Source of the DNA: Pseudomonas sp. CC6-YY-74
GTDB lineage: Bacteria > Pseudomonadota > Gammaproteobacteria > Pseudomonadales > Pseudomonadaceae
Assembly (NCBI RefSeq): GCF_002025205.1
Contig: NZ_CP019947.1
Location: forward strand, 1,371,501 to 1,435,500
Length of the DNA: 64,000 bases
Reading direction: 5' to 3'
Shown: piece by piece, positions 9,371 through 18,800 of the stretch
Numbering within the stretch: position 1 is the stretch's first letter
Layout: each line of letters opens with the position of its first letter
Made by a program: the position numbers and the translations under genes
The notes under the pieces: generated by a model
Seen by the model: the letters and a program-made list of their open reading frames with translations, nothing else
Databases searched by the model: none
What the model was told of the DNA's origin: nothing

Positions 9371-9475
9371 TTCCTTGCACCACACTTGCCGATACCGAGT
9401 CGTCCGGGAGATCGCTGGGAGAGTTGTTACGCACTGGCGGATATTCAGGTCAGTTGAAGCCGGGGTTTATGGAGC

Positions 9476-10539
9476 CTGAATTCATAGAATAAGTGCAACG
9501 TTTGAGACGACAGGCAGAGAGCCAGCCACCGGTAGAATCCAGGCTCTCACACCGAAGGATTCAAGCGCAGATGACTACGCCTTACCGGCAGCTGACTCAG
9601 GGCCAACGTTACCAGATTGAGGCCGGTTTAATCGCCGGCAAAAACCAGGTCAGCCTTGCTAAACAGCTTGGCGTGCATCCCGCGACCATCAGCCGAGAGA
9701 TCCGCCGCAACAGCTCAGAAAACCGCTACGCAGCTGTTTCAGCGACCCAGAAAAGTGATGCGCGCCGTGCCCAAGCACACAAGTACTGCAAGCCCGTTGC
9801 CTGGTTCCGTCACTACCTGCCGATCTGGCTTCAGCACGGGATGAGCCCAGAACAAATTGCTCATCGTTTAAAGCAAGAGCGGCCTGATGACACTGCGAGT
9901 CATGAGTGGATTTACCAATTCATCGCCATCGACAAGCGCCGTGGCGGTGATTTGTATACGCACCTTCGCCACCGTCGGAAATGCTACCGAAAGCGCTACG
10001 GAAGCCACGACCGGCGCGGACAACTACGAAATCGCGTGTCGATCAGTGAGCGGCCTGCTGAGGTCGAAACACGTGAACGGCTAGGCGATTGGGAGGGTGA
10101 TACGGTGCACGGACTCGGCGGCAATATCGTGACGTTGGTTGATCGTAAAAGCGGCTACCTGAGCGCGTATCCGGTCAAGCGCAGAACACGGAGACAGGTG
10201 ACGCGAGCGATCAACCTGCTGCTTAAGGGTCATGTGGCAAACACGTTGACGCTGGACAATGGCCGGGAGTTTGCCGGTCATGAATGCATCGCCCGCAAGA
10301 GCCAATGCGCGGTCTATTTTGCTGACCCGTATTCGTCTTGGCAGCGCGGCAGCAATGAAAATGCGAATGGCCTGTTGCGGCAGTATTTTCCCAAGGGCAG
10401 CGACTTTAGCAAGCTGACTGTGGAGGCCGTTAATCAGGCGGTAATGAAGATCAATTTACGACCACGCAAACGCTTGGCCTGGAAGACACCATACGAAGTA
10501 CAAGCAGGGGTAAGCGTTGCACTTATGCGTTGAATTCAG
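9476..10539 (+). mobile_element. IS30-family insertion sequence
   Basis: Terminal inverted repeats begin CTGAATTCA at 9476 and end TGAATTCAG at 10539; inside, ATAAGTGCAACG and its complement also match, giving arms of about 26 bases. The size (about 1.06 kb) and the single transposase gene fit IS30. No clear target duplication could be read. Confidence 0.85.
9571..10533 (+). CDS. IS30-family transposase
   Basis: A 320-residue DDE transposase. The N-terminal helix-turn-helix (YRQLTQGQRYQIEAGL, then GVHPATISREIRRN) is typical of IS30. The catalytic core shows WEGDTVHG (first Asp), LTLDNGREFAGH (second Asp) and RGSNENANGLLRQYFPKG (Glu). ATG 9571 follows AAGGAT. The frame is open upstream into the terminal repeat, but that part is not needed. 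It looks intact. Confidence 0.93.
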   Translation: MTTPYRQLTQGQRYQIEAGLIAGKNQVSLAKQLGVHPATISREIRRNSSENRYAAVSATQKSDARRAQAHKYCKPVAWFRHYLPIWLQHGMSPEQIAHRLKQERPDDTASHEWIYQFIAIDKRRGGDLYTHLRHRRKCYRKRYGSHDRRGQLRNRVSISERPAEVETRERLGDWEGDTVHGLGGNIVTLVDRKSGYLSAYPVKRRTRRQVTRAINLLLKGHVANTLTLDNGREFAGHECIARKSQCAVYFADPYSSWQRGSNENANGLLRQYFPKGSDFSKLTVEAVNQAVMKINLRPRKRLAWKTPYEVQAGVSVALMR

Positions 10540-10544
10540 GGGGC

Positions 10545-10606
10545 GCTTACGGTGATGATGGGTACAGGTAGTCGGTCTTGCGGTCGATCGGGCGAAAGCG
10601 GCTCAT
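10545..10606 (-). pseudogene. IS1182-family transposase N-terminal scrap
   Basis: From ATG 10606 the frame reads MSRFRPIDRKTDYLYPSS and then stops, next to the IS30 right end. This start is typical of IS1182-group transposases, which continue with LPPSV and a DWLP motif; nothing of that remains. Bases 10607-10986 hold no gene I can support. Confidence 0.45.
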
Positions 10607-10986
10607 GCGGGAGCCATCGGCTGGGCCGTGCCGGATTATCCCCGAATGAAGCGGTTGCTAGGCCATTGTGCATGGCCTGCGCTGCGCTGGCCCATGCGCC
10701 GATCACGATGAAAAGCTAGCTGTTTTGTTTGTTCTAATTGCCTTGTAGAGGATCGGAAATTGCCCAAGATGCATAGAGCCTCGCGCCATCAAGCGACGGC
10801 CAAAACCCTACCTAGTGCTGGCCAAGTTGCGGCACTCTGCTCGCGATGACGTCATAAAAAACTGGCACCCTAGAGCTTAAGTAAGTGCCATTCTGGCATA
10901 GCCCTTTCTTTAGTTCTGTAGTCGCACTCGCCTTCGTCTCTCCGTCTCTTTTGATCTTGCAATCTGATGCCTGTCCAAGACGAAAA

Positions 10987-11426
10987 TTACGCGTTCTTCA
11001 ATAGATTATTTACGTAATCTCGTAGGCGTTCGAAATTCAGCAAAACCCAGAAGTTGAGGCCTATCATAAAGCCAATAAATGAAAATAATTGGAAAGTCAC
11101 AGCAAAGCTAACCGTGCCCCCCCTCCGGTCATTGGCCAAATCAAGAACATAGGGATGTCGGCTATCAGTGCCCCACCCAAAGTTAATGTAAAAATATTAA
11201 CGCGCTTCTTTTTCGAAAGCAGCTGATAAAAGCGGAAGCCGATAAAGAATTCATAGATATACACAACGGGAAGGCCAACTAGCACGATGCCGAAAAATAA
11301 ACCTATAAAGGACAGGAGCCCGTCTTGCATATTAAAGCCAGGGAGGTCGGCAAAAAATGCATAGAAAGAGAATGCAAACGGCATTATCAGTGGCGCAAAT
11401 CCCAGGGCTCTAGTTTCGTTTTTCAT
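10987..11426 (-). pseudogene. Hypothetical four-helix membrane protein, frameshifted in a G run
   Basis: The frame from ATG 11426 gives a hydrophobic protein (MKNETRALGFAPLIMPFAF onward) that ends early at 11097. Shifting frame at the seven-base run 11117-11123 continues smoothly as TVSFAVTFQLFSFIGFMIG and ends in NNLLKNA at a stop at 10987. Joined it would be 146 residues with four membrane helices. The run is one base short for the full frame. A sequencing error, a real mutation or phase variation could each explain it. Family not recognised. Confidence 0.6.
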
Positions 11427-11576
11427 AATTTACTCGCTGTACGCATTCAGTCGGCGTTAAGGCTGTTAATTAACATAGGTTTACAAGCGACTTACAAAAG
11501 CGGACGCCATGGTACCTGAACTGGCCTTCTAGGGGGAACGCGAACAGTCACCAGGAAAGGGCTAGAACGGGACTAG

Positions 11577-12759
11577 TGGACTGTCCGTAAAGTTCGTTTA
11601 CCTATAAAAGTAGAACAAATATACTGTGCACCCCTCCTTTTTCGGCGTGTGTAGCATGGCTCGACCAGCGGCTTCTTTTTGTTTAAATCCCACTGATGTT
11701 GAGACGCTGCAAAGCTGGTTGTGCATGGGATCTCTGCCTCAGAGCATTGCTCAACGCGCCCGGATTCTGTTGCTGCTGACTAGCGGCCTCACGCCCAAGC
11801 AGGTCAGTGATCGGTTGGAAGTTTCGGCGCCAGTCGTATTCAAATGGCGCAAGCGCTATCAGGAATCTGGCCTCGATGGGCTGAGCGATCTCCCGCGCAG
11901 CGGACATCCACGCAAGCTCGACGAGGCGAAGATTAAGGAAATTCTGACCCTGACGACCCAGCGTGTGCCGCGTGAGGCGACCCATTGGAGCTTGCGGCTG
12001 ATGGCCAAATACGTGGGTGTTACTGTCTGGCAAGTCGCCCAGGTATGGGCCGCCGCCGATCTCAAGCCCCATCGATTGAAAACCTTCAAGATCAGCAACG
12101 ACCCGCACTTTGCTGACAAAGTGGTCGATGTGGTCGGGCTGTACCTGAACCCGCCTGACAATGCACTGGTGCTGTCAGTTGACGAGAAAACCCAGATCCA
12201 GGCGCTGGATCGCACCCAGCCAATGCTGCCTCTCAAACCAGGTCAGATCGAACGCAGGACGCATGACTACAAGCGTCACGGTACGGCCAGTTTGTATGCC
12301 GCCTTCAACATCCTGACGGGCCAGGTCATTGGTCGCATCACCCAACGACACAGGGCCAAAGAGTTCCTTGAGTTCCTTCGGCAGATCGACCGCGCAACGC
12401 CTGCCGAGTTGGATCTGCATTTGATTCTGGACAACAGCTCGACTCACAAGACCGCCGCCGTCAGGGCGTGGCTGGAGAAGCATCCCCGCTTCAAGCTGCA
12501 CTTCACGCCGACCAGCGCCTCATGGCTGAACGCCGTAGAGGGTTGGTTTGCTCAATTGGAAAGGCGGGCGTTGTATCGCGATGCGTTCAGCAGCGTGGCT
12601 GATCTGAAAGCGGCAATTCGCCGTTTTATCGAGGCCCATAATGAATATTCAGCCAAGCCATTTCGCTGGAACAAAACGGCTGAATCCATTATCAGCTCTG
12701 TTAATCGCGCAAAGCTCGCCGCAATCAAGAATAAGTTATTGGACTAACCAAACAGTCCA
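11577..12759 (+). mobile_element. IS630-family insertion sequence
   Basis: The ends read TGGACTGT at 11577 and ACAGTCCA at 12759, each next to CTAG (11573-11576 and 12760-12763), in line with the IS630 habit of inserting at a TA within CTAG. The length of about 1.18 kb and one transposase gene agree. Confidence 0.88.
11656..12747 (+). CDS. IS630-family transposase
   Basis: A 363-residue transposase from ATG 11656 (MARPAAS). The N-terminal helix-turn-helix contains QRARILLLL, LTPKQVSDRLEVS and KWRKRYQESGLDGL. The DDE core shows LSVDEKTQIQALDRTQP, LILDNSSTHKT and FTPTSASWLNAVEGWF, with the final Glu in the last motif. The ribosome site is weak, usual for this family. The gene looks intact, and so may be mobile. 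Confidence 0.93.
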   Translation: MARPAASFCLNPTDVETLQSWLCMGSLPQSIAQRARILLLLTSGLTPKQVSDRLEVSAPVVFKWRKRYQESGLDGLSDLPRSGHPRKLDEAKIKEILTLTTQRVPREATHWSLRLMAKYVGVTVWQVAQVWAAADLKPHRLKTFKISNDPHFADKVVDVVGLYLNPPDNALVLSVDEKTQIQALDRTQPMLPLKPGQIERRTHDYKRHGTASLYAAFNILTGQVIGRITQRHRAKEFLEFLRQIDRATPAELDLHLILDNSSTHKTAAVRAWLEKHPRFKLHFTPTSASWLNAVEGWFAQLERRALYRDAFSSVADLKAAIRRFIEAHNEYSAKPFRWNKTAESIISSVNRAKLAAIKNKLLD

Positions 12760-12763
12760 CTAG

Positions 12764-13728
12764 TCTAACTAGTTGTAAATATTGAATATTTCGTATGTTT
12801 CTCGTTGGGTTGCAGCGTTTTACTTGAGTGTTTTGGTCAGTTTTATGGTTGGTGCGGCCAGGCCCATAGGCTATATCTCAAGAGGTCGAATCGCGCCTTG
12901 ATGGGTAGGCACCAATGGCTGTCGGCTTGAGGCCGCTTGCTGCCTGGTGCGACTGATTATTTCTGGTCGATTGCCGGACTCACAATCGAGTTGTTTGAGG
13001 GTCTTGCACCCCGACTTGGCGATTTTCGCCATGCCCCCCCTGAAAGACTCCGTAGGCAACGATTTGCCCTGAGGTTCGGGCGCCTGTGTCTAGGGTTCTC
13101 TCTGCGAGGTCTCACGTCGCTACGGTGACATTCGTCGCCAGAACCAAGGACCCACGAGCCTTCGCATCAGCAGCGCTCAATTGCGCATCCAGAATGTTCA
13201 GGAGTGGAGTCAGTTACTCAAAGGGGGGCTTGTTGGATCGTAACCGCTGGATAAACCCCGCCTTCAAATGATCCGAACTCCGGCCGATGCTGCACTCCCG
13301 GTTTCTTTCTGGAGCCAGTTGCCATGATGCGACCCGACGCCAAAGTCGAAAACGTGTAGCTCTCGACGGTGTAAGGGCGTTGTACACCAATACAATTTCT
13401 GGCGCACGGCGCCGCTGAGCAGCGCGTACCTTTGCTGTGTTTTAGCCCTTCAGCGGCTGCCCTGATGGTTGTTTTCCTGGACGCAGGTGCAGCGCTTGCC
13501 TGGGCTGAATTGCTCAGTCTGGAGCGATCAGTGCGGCAATCCTTTGCCTTGCCGTTGGTTGTTTGGCTGTGGGTTCGCGTGCGCTGCGTAATGCCTGGCC
13601 GGCCATTTGTGTATGTATGGGCGATGCCCCAGTTCCCTGCGCATGGGGCTATCCGTCTCTCTACCGGAGCGGATTTATCCGCGACTTCCACGGCTAAAAC
13701 CGCTGCCACAACGAGACCCCCCGGTGTC
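12764..13728. other. Gap of about 1 kb between two insertion sequences
   Basis: Open frames here are short or conflict with one another on both strands, and none looks like a protein family I know. The only recognisable item is a short IS66 TnpB-like start at 13324-13359. The stretch is probably residue from older insertions. A plus-strand frame at 13432-13767 has no helpful start site or known motif and is left uncalled. Confidence 0.5.
13324..13359 (+). pseudogene. IS66 TnpB (Orf2) N-terminal scrap
   Basis: ATG 13324 opens MMRPDAKVENV and then a TAG. IS66 Orf2 proteins typically begin MMRPDAKVEKVYLY, so this looks like the first eleven codons with a Tyr codon turned to stop; similarity ends soon after. 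Confidence 0.4.
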
Positions 13729-13792
13729 AGGCTAGTTGTCGCCTCAGTGGATTTATCAAAACGATAGATTGGGGGCGTCAAAGAGAGCTGCA

Positions 13793-14293
13793 ATGTCGAG
13801 CTATTCACCTGAGCGTAAAGCTGCCCTGCTGAACAAGTTACTCCCGCCACTAAACCACTCCGTAGCTGAGCTCGCGCGCCAAGAAAGCGTCCCCGAAGCG
13901 ACGCTGTATGCTTGGCGTACCAAGCTCAAAGCAGGAGGCGCAGTAGTGCCTGGAGACAAAACCAAAGCCGATAACTGGCCCGCTGAAGCCAAGTTCGCGG
14001 CGGTGCTGCATGCGGCCACCTTGAGCGAGATCGAGCTCAGCGAATACTGTCGCAGCAAGGGTTTGTACCCTGAGCAAATCAGCGCATGGCGCCAAGCCTG
14101 CATCAGTGGCCAGCTGTCGGCCCAAGCGCAGCGTCAAGCCGATCGGGATCAGGCGCGTGCCGACAAGAAGCGCATAGCCGCACTGGAGCGCGAGCTGCGG
14201 CGCAAAGACAAGGCACTGGCTGAAACCGCCGCGATCTTGGTGCTGCGAAAAAAGATGAATGCCTTCTGGGGAAACGACAACGAGGACGTTTGA
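13793..14293 (+). CDS. IS3-family OrfA (transposase DNA-binding subunit)
   Basis: A 166-residue protein with two helix-turn-helix parts (YSPERKAALLNKLLPP; SVPEATLYAWRTKLKAGG; SEYCRSKGLYPEQISAWRQAC) and a C-terminal leucine-zipper-like helix (ALERELRRKDKALAETAAIL). This is the OrfA layout of IS3 elements. ATG 13793 follows GAGAG. OrfB would be made by -1 frameshifting near the end of this gene. It looks intact. Confidence 0.85.
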   Translation: MSSYSPERKAALLNKLLPPLNHSVAELARQESVPEATLYAWRTKLKAGGAVVPGDKTKADNWPAEAKFAAVLHAATLSEIELSEYCRSKGLYPEQISAWRQACISGQLSAQAQRQADRDQARADKKRIAALERELRRKDKALAETAAILVLRKKMNAFWGNDNEDV

Positions 14294-15331
14294 CCTCGCT
14301 GCCAGAACGGCAACAACTCGTTGAACGGTTTAACCATGCCGTCGCTTCTGGTGCGCGCAAGGCGGTGGCCTGCGCAGAGATCGGACTGTCGCTGCGCGCT
14401 GACGCCGGTGATGCTGGCCGATGTGCGCACCACCACGGTACGGCCACAGCCGCCGAACGCCCTGAGTGAGGACGAGCGCCGCACCATCCTGGCAGTGTGC
14501 AACAGCGCGCCATTCGCCAGCTTGCCGCCTAGCCAGACCGTGCCACGGCTGGCCGATCAAGGCCGTTACCTGGCCTCAGAGGCGACCTTCTACCGCGTCC
14601 TCAAGGCCGCCAATCAGCAACATCGCCGCGGCGGTCGCAGCCATGCGCCGCACAAGCACGCGGCGCCGACCACGCACAGTGCAACGAAGAGCAATCAGGT
14701 CTGGTCATGGGACATCACCTACCTGCCATCGCCGGTGCGCGGAAAGTATTACTACCTGTATTTGATCGAGGATATCTACAGCCGCAAGGGCGTGGGCTGG
14801 GAGGTTTACGAGCAAGAAAGCGGCAAACTGGCGGCCGAACTGATGCAGCGCACCGTGCTGGCCGAGCGCTGCGTGGGTCAGCCCTTGGTGCTGCACTCGG
14901 ACAACGGTGCGCCGATGAAATCGGTGGCGCTGCTGAGTAAACTCTACGATCTCGGCATCACTCCATCGCGTGGACGACCCCGAGTAAGCAACGACAATCC
15001 CTACTCGGAATCGCTGTTTCGAACCCTGAAATACTGCCCGCAATGGCCCAAGGATGGCTTTACAGATTTGGATGCAGCACGCAGCTGGGTGCGCGACTTT
15101 ATCCGCTGGTACAACCATGAGCACCGCCACAGCCGTATCCGCTTCGTAACCCCGGCACAGCGTCATCGCGGCGAGGATCAAGAGGTGCTGGCCAAGCGCC
15201 ACGCGCTGTACCAGCAAGCCCGCCATCAGCACCCGCATCGCTGGTCAGGCAACACTCGAAATTGGCAGCCTATCGGGGCTGTCACACTCAACCCAGAGAG
15301 ACTGCAACCGGCACTGAGAATAGCGGCATAA
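14290..15331 (+). pseudogene. IS3-family OrfB transposase, frameshifted
   Basis: The first part (LPERQQLVERFNHAVASG... up to IGLSLR) is in one frame and the rest, from VMLADVRTTTVRPQ, is in the next. The break is near 14395-14415, consistent with loss of two bases or gain of one. The DDE core after the break is well kept: WSWDITYLP, LHSDNGAPM and NDNPYSESLFRTLKY. A late internal start could still give the catalytic part alone. Call is firm for family, less so for whether any active product is made. Confidence 0.8.
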
Positions 15332-15449
15332 GAAACACGGCTGACGCGACAACTACCTTGCAAAACGCCGAGACGCCGACGCCAACAGCGCGCGCAAAAG
15401 CTAATGGCTACTCAGCCGGTTTATTCGCCGTGAGCGGTGTTCGCCGTCC

Positions 15450-15463
15450 TTGATCGAGGTCAA
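15450..15463 (+). promoter_or_regulatory. Anr/Dnr (FNR-type) box before nrdD
   Basis: TTGATCGAGGTCAA fits the TTGAT-N4-ATCAA consensus with one change. A start site about 41 bases downstream would lie near 15498, leaving a leader of about 50 bases to nrdD. Confidence 0.75.
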
Positions 15464-15549
15464 GCTCGGGTAGGCTGTTATCGGGTAGCTTTCACTGCAT
15501 ATTGTGGTTACAGATAAATAAATATCTATATGTAGTGTCAGGAGGCGAC

Positions 15550-17577
15550 ATGCTCAGCCCGGTTAAAGCCCTTCATCCTCAGCAGTTATGCAAGCGCGAT
15601 GGCAGCATTGCGGCGTTCGATCTCGGTAAGATTCGTCAGGCGATCATCGCGGCGGGCGAGGCCAGTGGCGAGTTCGATGAGGCGCTGGCGGGGGAGTTGG
15701 CCGAAGCGGTGCTGATGCGCCTGCTGGAGTTGCCCAGTATCGATGTCGAACAGGTGCAGGACCGCGTCGAGCGGGTGCTGATGGAGGCCGGTTTCTACCA
15801 GACCGCGCGGGCTTATATCGTCTACCGCGAGCGTCATGGCCGGTTGCGCCGTGATCGTAAGGCGCTGGTCGATGTGGCGGCGTCGATGAACGAGTACCTG
15901 TCGCGCGAGGATTGGCGGGTGCGGGCCAACGCCAACCAGGGCTATTCCCTCGGCGGGCTGATTCTCAATGTGTCGGGCAAGGTCACTGCCAACTACTGGC
16001 TGGACGAGGTGTACAGCGAGACCATCGGTCTGGCCCATCGTGAGGCCGATCTGCATGTACATGATCTGGACATGCTCGCCGGCTACTGCGCCGGCTGGTC
16101 GCTGCGCAGCCTGCTCAACGAGGGGTTCAATGGCATTCCCGGACGGGTTGAAGCGGGGCCGCCCAAGCACCTGTCCAGTGCCCTGGGGCAGATGGTCAAC
16201 TTCCTCGGTACCTTGCAGAACGAGTGGGCCGGGGCCCAGGCGTTCAGCTCGTTCGATACCTACCTGGCGGCCTATGTGCGCAATGACAACCTGGGTTTTG
16301 CCGAGGTACGCCAGGCCATCCAGGAGTTCATCTACAACCTCAATGTGCCGTCGCGCTGGGGCACCCAGACGCCGTTCACCAACCTGACCTTCGACTGGGT
16401 CTGCCCGGAAGATTTGCGCGAGCAGATCCCCTATATCGGCGGGGTGGAGATGCCCTTCGCCTATGGCGACCTGCAGGCCGAGATGGAGTTGATCAACCGC
16501 GCCTATATCGAGGTGATGCAGGCCGGCGACGCCATGGGCCGGGTGTTTACCTTTCCGATCCCGACCTACAACATCACCCATGACTTCCCCTGGGACAGCG
16601 AGAACGCCGACCGCCTGTTCGAGATGACCGCACGCTACGGCTTGCCGTATTTCCAGAACTTCCTCAATTCCGACATGCAGCCCAATCAGGTGCGCTCGAT
16701 GTGCTGCCGCCTGCAACTGGACGTGCGCGAACTGCTCAAACGCGGTGGTGGCTTGTTCGGCTCGGCCGAGCAGACCGGCTCGCTGGGCGTGGTGACGATC
16801 AACTGCGCGCGTCTGGGTTATCTGTTCAAGGGCAACACCCAGGGTCTGCTCAAACGCCTCGATCAGTTGATGGAGCTGGCGATGGAGAGCCTGGAGGTCA
16901 AGCGCAAGGTGATCCAGCATCACATGGACGCCGGACTCTATCCCTATACCAAGCGTTACCTGGGCACCCTGCGTAATCACTTCTCGACCATCGGCCTGAA
17001 TGGCATGCACGAGATGCTGCGCAACTTCAGCGGTGACCAGGAAGGCATGCATACGCCCAAGGGCCGCGAATTCGCCTTGCTCCTGCTCGATCATGTGCGG
17101 GCCACCCTGGTGCGCTTCCAGGAAGAAACCGGGCAGATGTACAACCTCGAGGCGACCCCGGCCGAAGGCACCACCTACCGTTTCGCCAAGGAAGACCGCA
17201 AGCGTTACCCGGACATTCTCCAGGCCGGCAGCGCCGAGGCGCCGTACTACACCAACTCCTCGCAATTGCCGGTGGGCTTCACCGACGACCCCTTCGAGGC
17301 GCTGGAACTGCAGGACGAACTGCAGTGCAAGTACACCGGCGGCACCGTGTTGCACCTGTACATGGCCGAGCGGATCTCCTCGATCCAGGCCTGCAAGCAA
17401 CTGGTGCGCAACGCCCTGGGGCGCTTCCGCCTGCCGTACCTGACGATCACCCCGACCTTCTCGATCTGTCCGACGCACGGCTATCTGGATGGCGAACACG
17501 AGTTCTGCCCGAAATGCGATGAAGCGCTGCTGCACAAGCAGGCCCGGCAGGGCGGCGCCGAGAAGGTCAGTGGCTGA
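15550..17577 (+). CDS. nrdD: Anaerobic (class III) ribonucleotide reductase NrdD, large part
   Basis: A 675-residue oxygen-independent ribonucleoside triphosphate reductase. An ATP-cone regulatory domain occupies about residues 10-95 (CKRDGSIAAFDLGKIRQAI, VEQVQDRVE). The ten-strand barrel follows, with RSMCCRLQLDVREL and GVVTINCARLGYL near the active site. The C-terminus carries the metal site CPTHGY...FCPKC and then stops. The glycyl-radical motif RVxGY, normally just after this site, is missing here and appears on the next small ORF. AGGAGG lies 5-10 bases before ATG 15550. The FNR box upstream suggests induction under anoxia. Confidence 0.93.
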   Translation: MLSPVKALHPQQLCKRDGSIAAFDLGKIRQAIIAAGEASGEFDEALAGELAEAVLMRLLELPSIDVEQVQDRVERVLMEAGFYQTARAYIVYRERHGRLRRDRKALVDVAASMNEYLSREDWRVRANANQGYSLGGLILNVSGKVTANYWLDEVYSETIGLAHREADLHVHDLDMLAGYCAGWSLRSLLNEGFNGIPGRVEAGPPKHLSSALGQMVNFLGTLQNEWAGAQAFSSFDTYLAAYVRNDNLGFAEVRQAIQEFIYNLNVPSRWGTQTPFTNLTFDWVCPEDLREQIPYIGGVEMPFAYGDLQAEMELINRAYIEVMQAGDAMGRVFTFPIPTYNITHDFPWDSENADRLFEMTARYGLPYFQNFLNSDMQPNQVRSMCCRLQLDVRELLKRGGGLFGSAEQTGSLGVVTINCARLGYLFKGNTQGLLKRLDQLMELAMESLEVKRKVIQHHMDAGLYPYTKRYLGTLRNHFSTIGLNGMHEMLRNFSGDQEGMHTPKGREFALLLLDHVRATLVRFQEETGQMYNLEATPAEGTTYRFAKEDRKRYPDILQAGSAEAPYYTNSSQLPVGFTDDPFEALELQDELQCKYTGGTVLHLYMAERISSIQACKQLVRNALGRFRLPYLTITPTFSICPTHGYLDGEHEFCPKCDEALLHKQARQGGAEKVSG

Positions 17578-17605
17578 CTCGTCATTGCCGGCCTAACGGC
17601 CGGGT

Positions 17606-17678
17606 GATGGGTTACGCGGCGCCCGCGTGGGGTGTCGGCTCGGCACCCGGCGTCCGTCGCCGCTAACCCACCCTACGG
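17606..17678. repeat. Palindrome of the GGGTTACGCGGC/GCCGCTAACCCACCC family
   Basis: GATGGGTTACGCGGCG faces CGCCGCTAACCCACCC around an inner CGGGTGCC-like hairpin (GGTGTCGGCTCGGCACC). It sits between the NrdD large ORF and the small ORF with the glycyl-radical motif. Confidence 0.6.
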
Positions 17679-17766
17679 AATAGCACCACCTACGCCGCGC
17701 CCACTGGGGCGGCGTTGATCAGCCAAGAGTGGATTCCCCGTTTTCCCCACAGCAAGGAGCGACACC

Positions 17767-17934
17767 ATGCACAGCACCCAGCAACTCCCCGAAGCACAAC
17801 GCCAGCGCTGCGAAGTCTGGACCCGGGTGATGGGCTATCACCGCCCGGTCACCGCCTTCAACCCAGGCAAGCAGTCCGAACACCGCGAACGCCAGCACTT
17901 CACCGAAGCGGCGGCGCGAGTAAGCGCCGCGTGA
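17767..17934 (+). CDS. Separate glycyl-radical domain of anaerobic ribonucleotide reductase
   Basis: A 55-residue product that carries CEVWTRVMGYHRPV, with the RVxGY glycyl-radical signature (Gly23), then NPGKQSEHRER. In one-piece NrdD proteins of the same type this segment follows directly on the CPxC metal site at the C-terminus. Here it has its own ATG (17767) and an AAGGAG 7 bases upstream, and its stop overlaps the GTG of nrdG. It likely binds the NrdD barrel and receives the radical from NrdG. That it works as a separate subunit is inference; the motif is plain. Confidence 0.8.
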   Translation: MHSTQQLPEAQRQRCEVWTRVMGYHRPVTAFNPGKQSEHRERQHFTEAAARVSAA

Positions 17935-18629
17935 GCAGGTCGCTACGGGTTGGGGGCCTGGTGCCCCTGACCACCCTCGACTATCCGGGGCTGCTGGCTT
18001 GTGTGCTGTTCTGTCAGGGCTGCGCCTGGCGCTGTCGTTACTGCCACAATCCGGATCTGATCGCGGCCCGCGGCGAACAGGAGATCCCCTGGTGGCAGGT
18101 GCTGGACTTCCTCCAGCGCCGTCAGGGTTTGTTGCAGGCCGTGGTGTTCAGTGGCGGTGAGGCGACCCTGCAAGGCGGCCTGGTACCGGCGATGGAGCAG
18201 GTGCGGCAGATGGGTTTTCACGTTGGCCTGCACAGTGCCGGCATCAAGCCCTGGGCGTTCTCATGGGCAGTCAAGGCGGCGGACTGGGTTGGTTTCGACA
18301 TCAAGGCCCTGGCCGAGGATGCCGAGCTGATCACCGGCGTCAGCGGCAGCGGCAAGGCCAACTGGCGCAGCCTGGAACACCTGCTGGCCAGCGGTGTGGC
18401 CTACGAGTGCCGAACCACCGTGCACTGGCATCTACTGGACGTCGAACGGCTGTGGCGCATCGGCCAGCGCCTGCATGCCTTCGGCGTCGAGCGCTTCGCC
18501 GTGCAGATAGTGCGCAGCGCACGCATGCTCGATCCGGATCTGCCCATGACCGCAACGCCGAACGCGGCGGGTGAATTGTGGCAGCACCTCGAGCAACTGT
18601 TCCCGCATTTCGAGCTGCGTGACCATTGA
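17931..18629 (+). CDS. nrdG: Anaerobic ribonucleotide reductase activase NrdG
   Basis: A 232-residue radical SAM protein that makes the glycyl radical on NrdD. The cluster motif is CAWRCRYCHNP near residue 28, and FSGGEATLQ is the SAM glycine motif. GTG 17931 overlaps the TGA of the glycyl-radical ORF (GTGA), indicating translational coupling. The frame is open further upstream, but that part covers the small ORF and its leader in another frame. The length fits the longer NrdG group found in Pseudomonas. Confidence 0.92.
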   Translation: MSRSLRVGGLVPLTTLDYPGLLACVLFCQGCAWRCRYCHNPDLIAARGEQEIPWWQVLDFLQRRQGLLQAVVFSGGEATLQGGLVPAMEQVRQMGFHVGLHSAGIKPWAFSWAVKAADWVGFDIKALAEDAELITGVSGSGKANWRSLEHLLASGVAYECRTTVHWHLLDVERLWRIGQRLHAFGVERFAVQIVRSARMLDPDLPMTATPNAAGELWQHLEQLFPHFELRDH

Positions 18630-18800
18630 TTGGCGCGCAGCCTGTTCAAGGCGCTGCTCAGGTTAACGCTTGCAACGTGCTGCGTAGAGCAGCACGGGCG
18701 ACGATCTCGGTTAGCTTACCGCCGGCAAATAATCGGTATTACTGACCCCTCCGCCTACAGTGCTGCATGGCACCTGGCTGGAATCGGATGTGCGTGAGAA

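Larger units (their letters stand above)
13729..15358 (+). mobile_element. IS3-family insertion sequence, damaged
   Basis: The left end AGGCTAGTTGTCGCCTCAG (13729-13747) and the complement of the right end at 15341-15358 (AGGTAGTTGTCGCGTCAG) form inverted repeats of about 18 bases. Between them lie two overlapping genes in the IS3 orfA/orfB arrangement. OrfB carries a frameshift, so the element is probably not autonomous. Confidence 0.75.

Noticed and set aside
9246..9434. Minus-strand 62-codon frame across attC-like site B
   Set aside because: It reads through the attC-like sequence and has no ribosome site or motif.
13218..13850. Minus-strand frame of 210 codons before the IS3 element
   Set aside because: It crosses the IS3 inverted repeat and the IS66-like scrap and has no known motif; likely chance.
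15586..17535. Minus-strand frame of 649 codons opposite nrdD
   Set aside because: Antisense shadow; nrdD has a ribosome site and conserved domains, this frame has neither.
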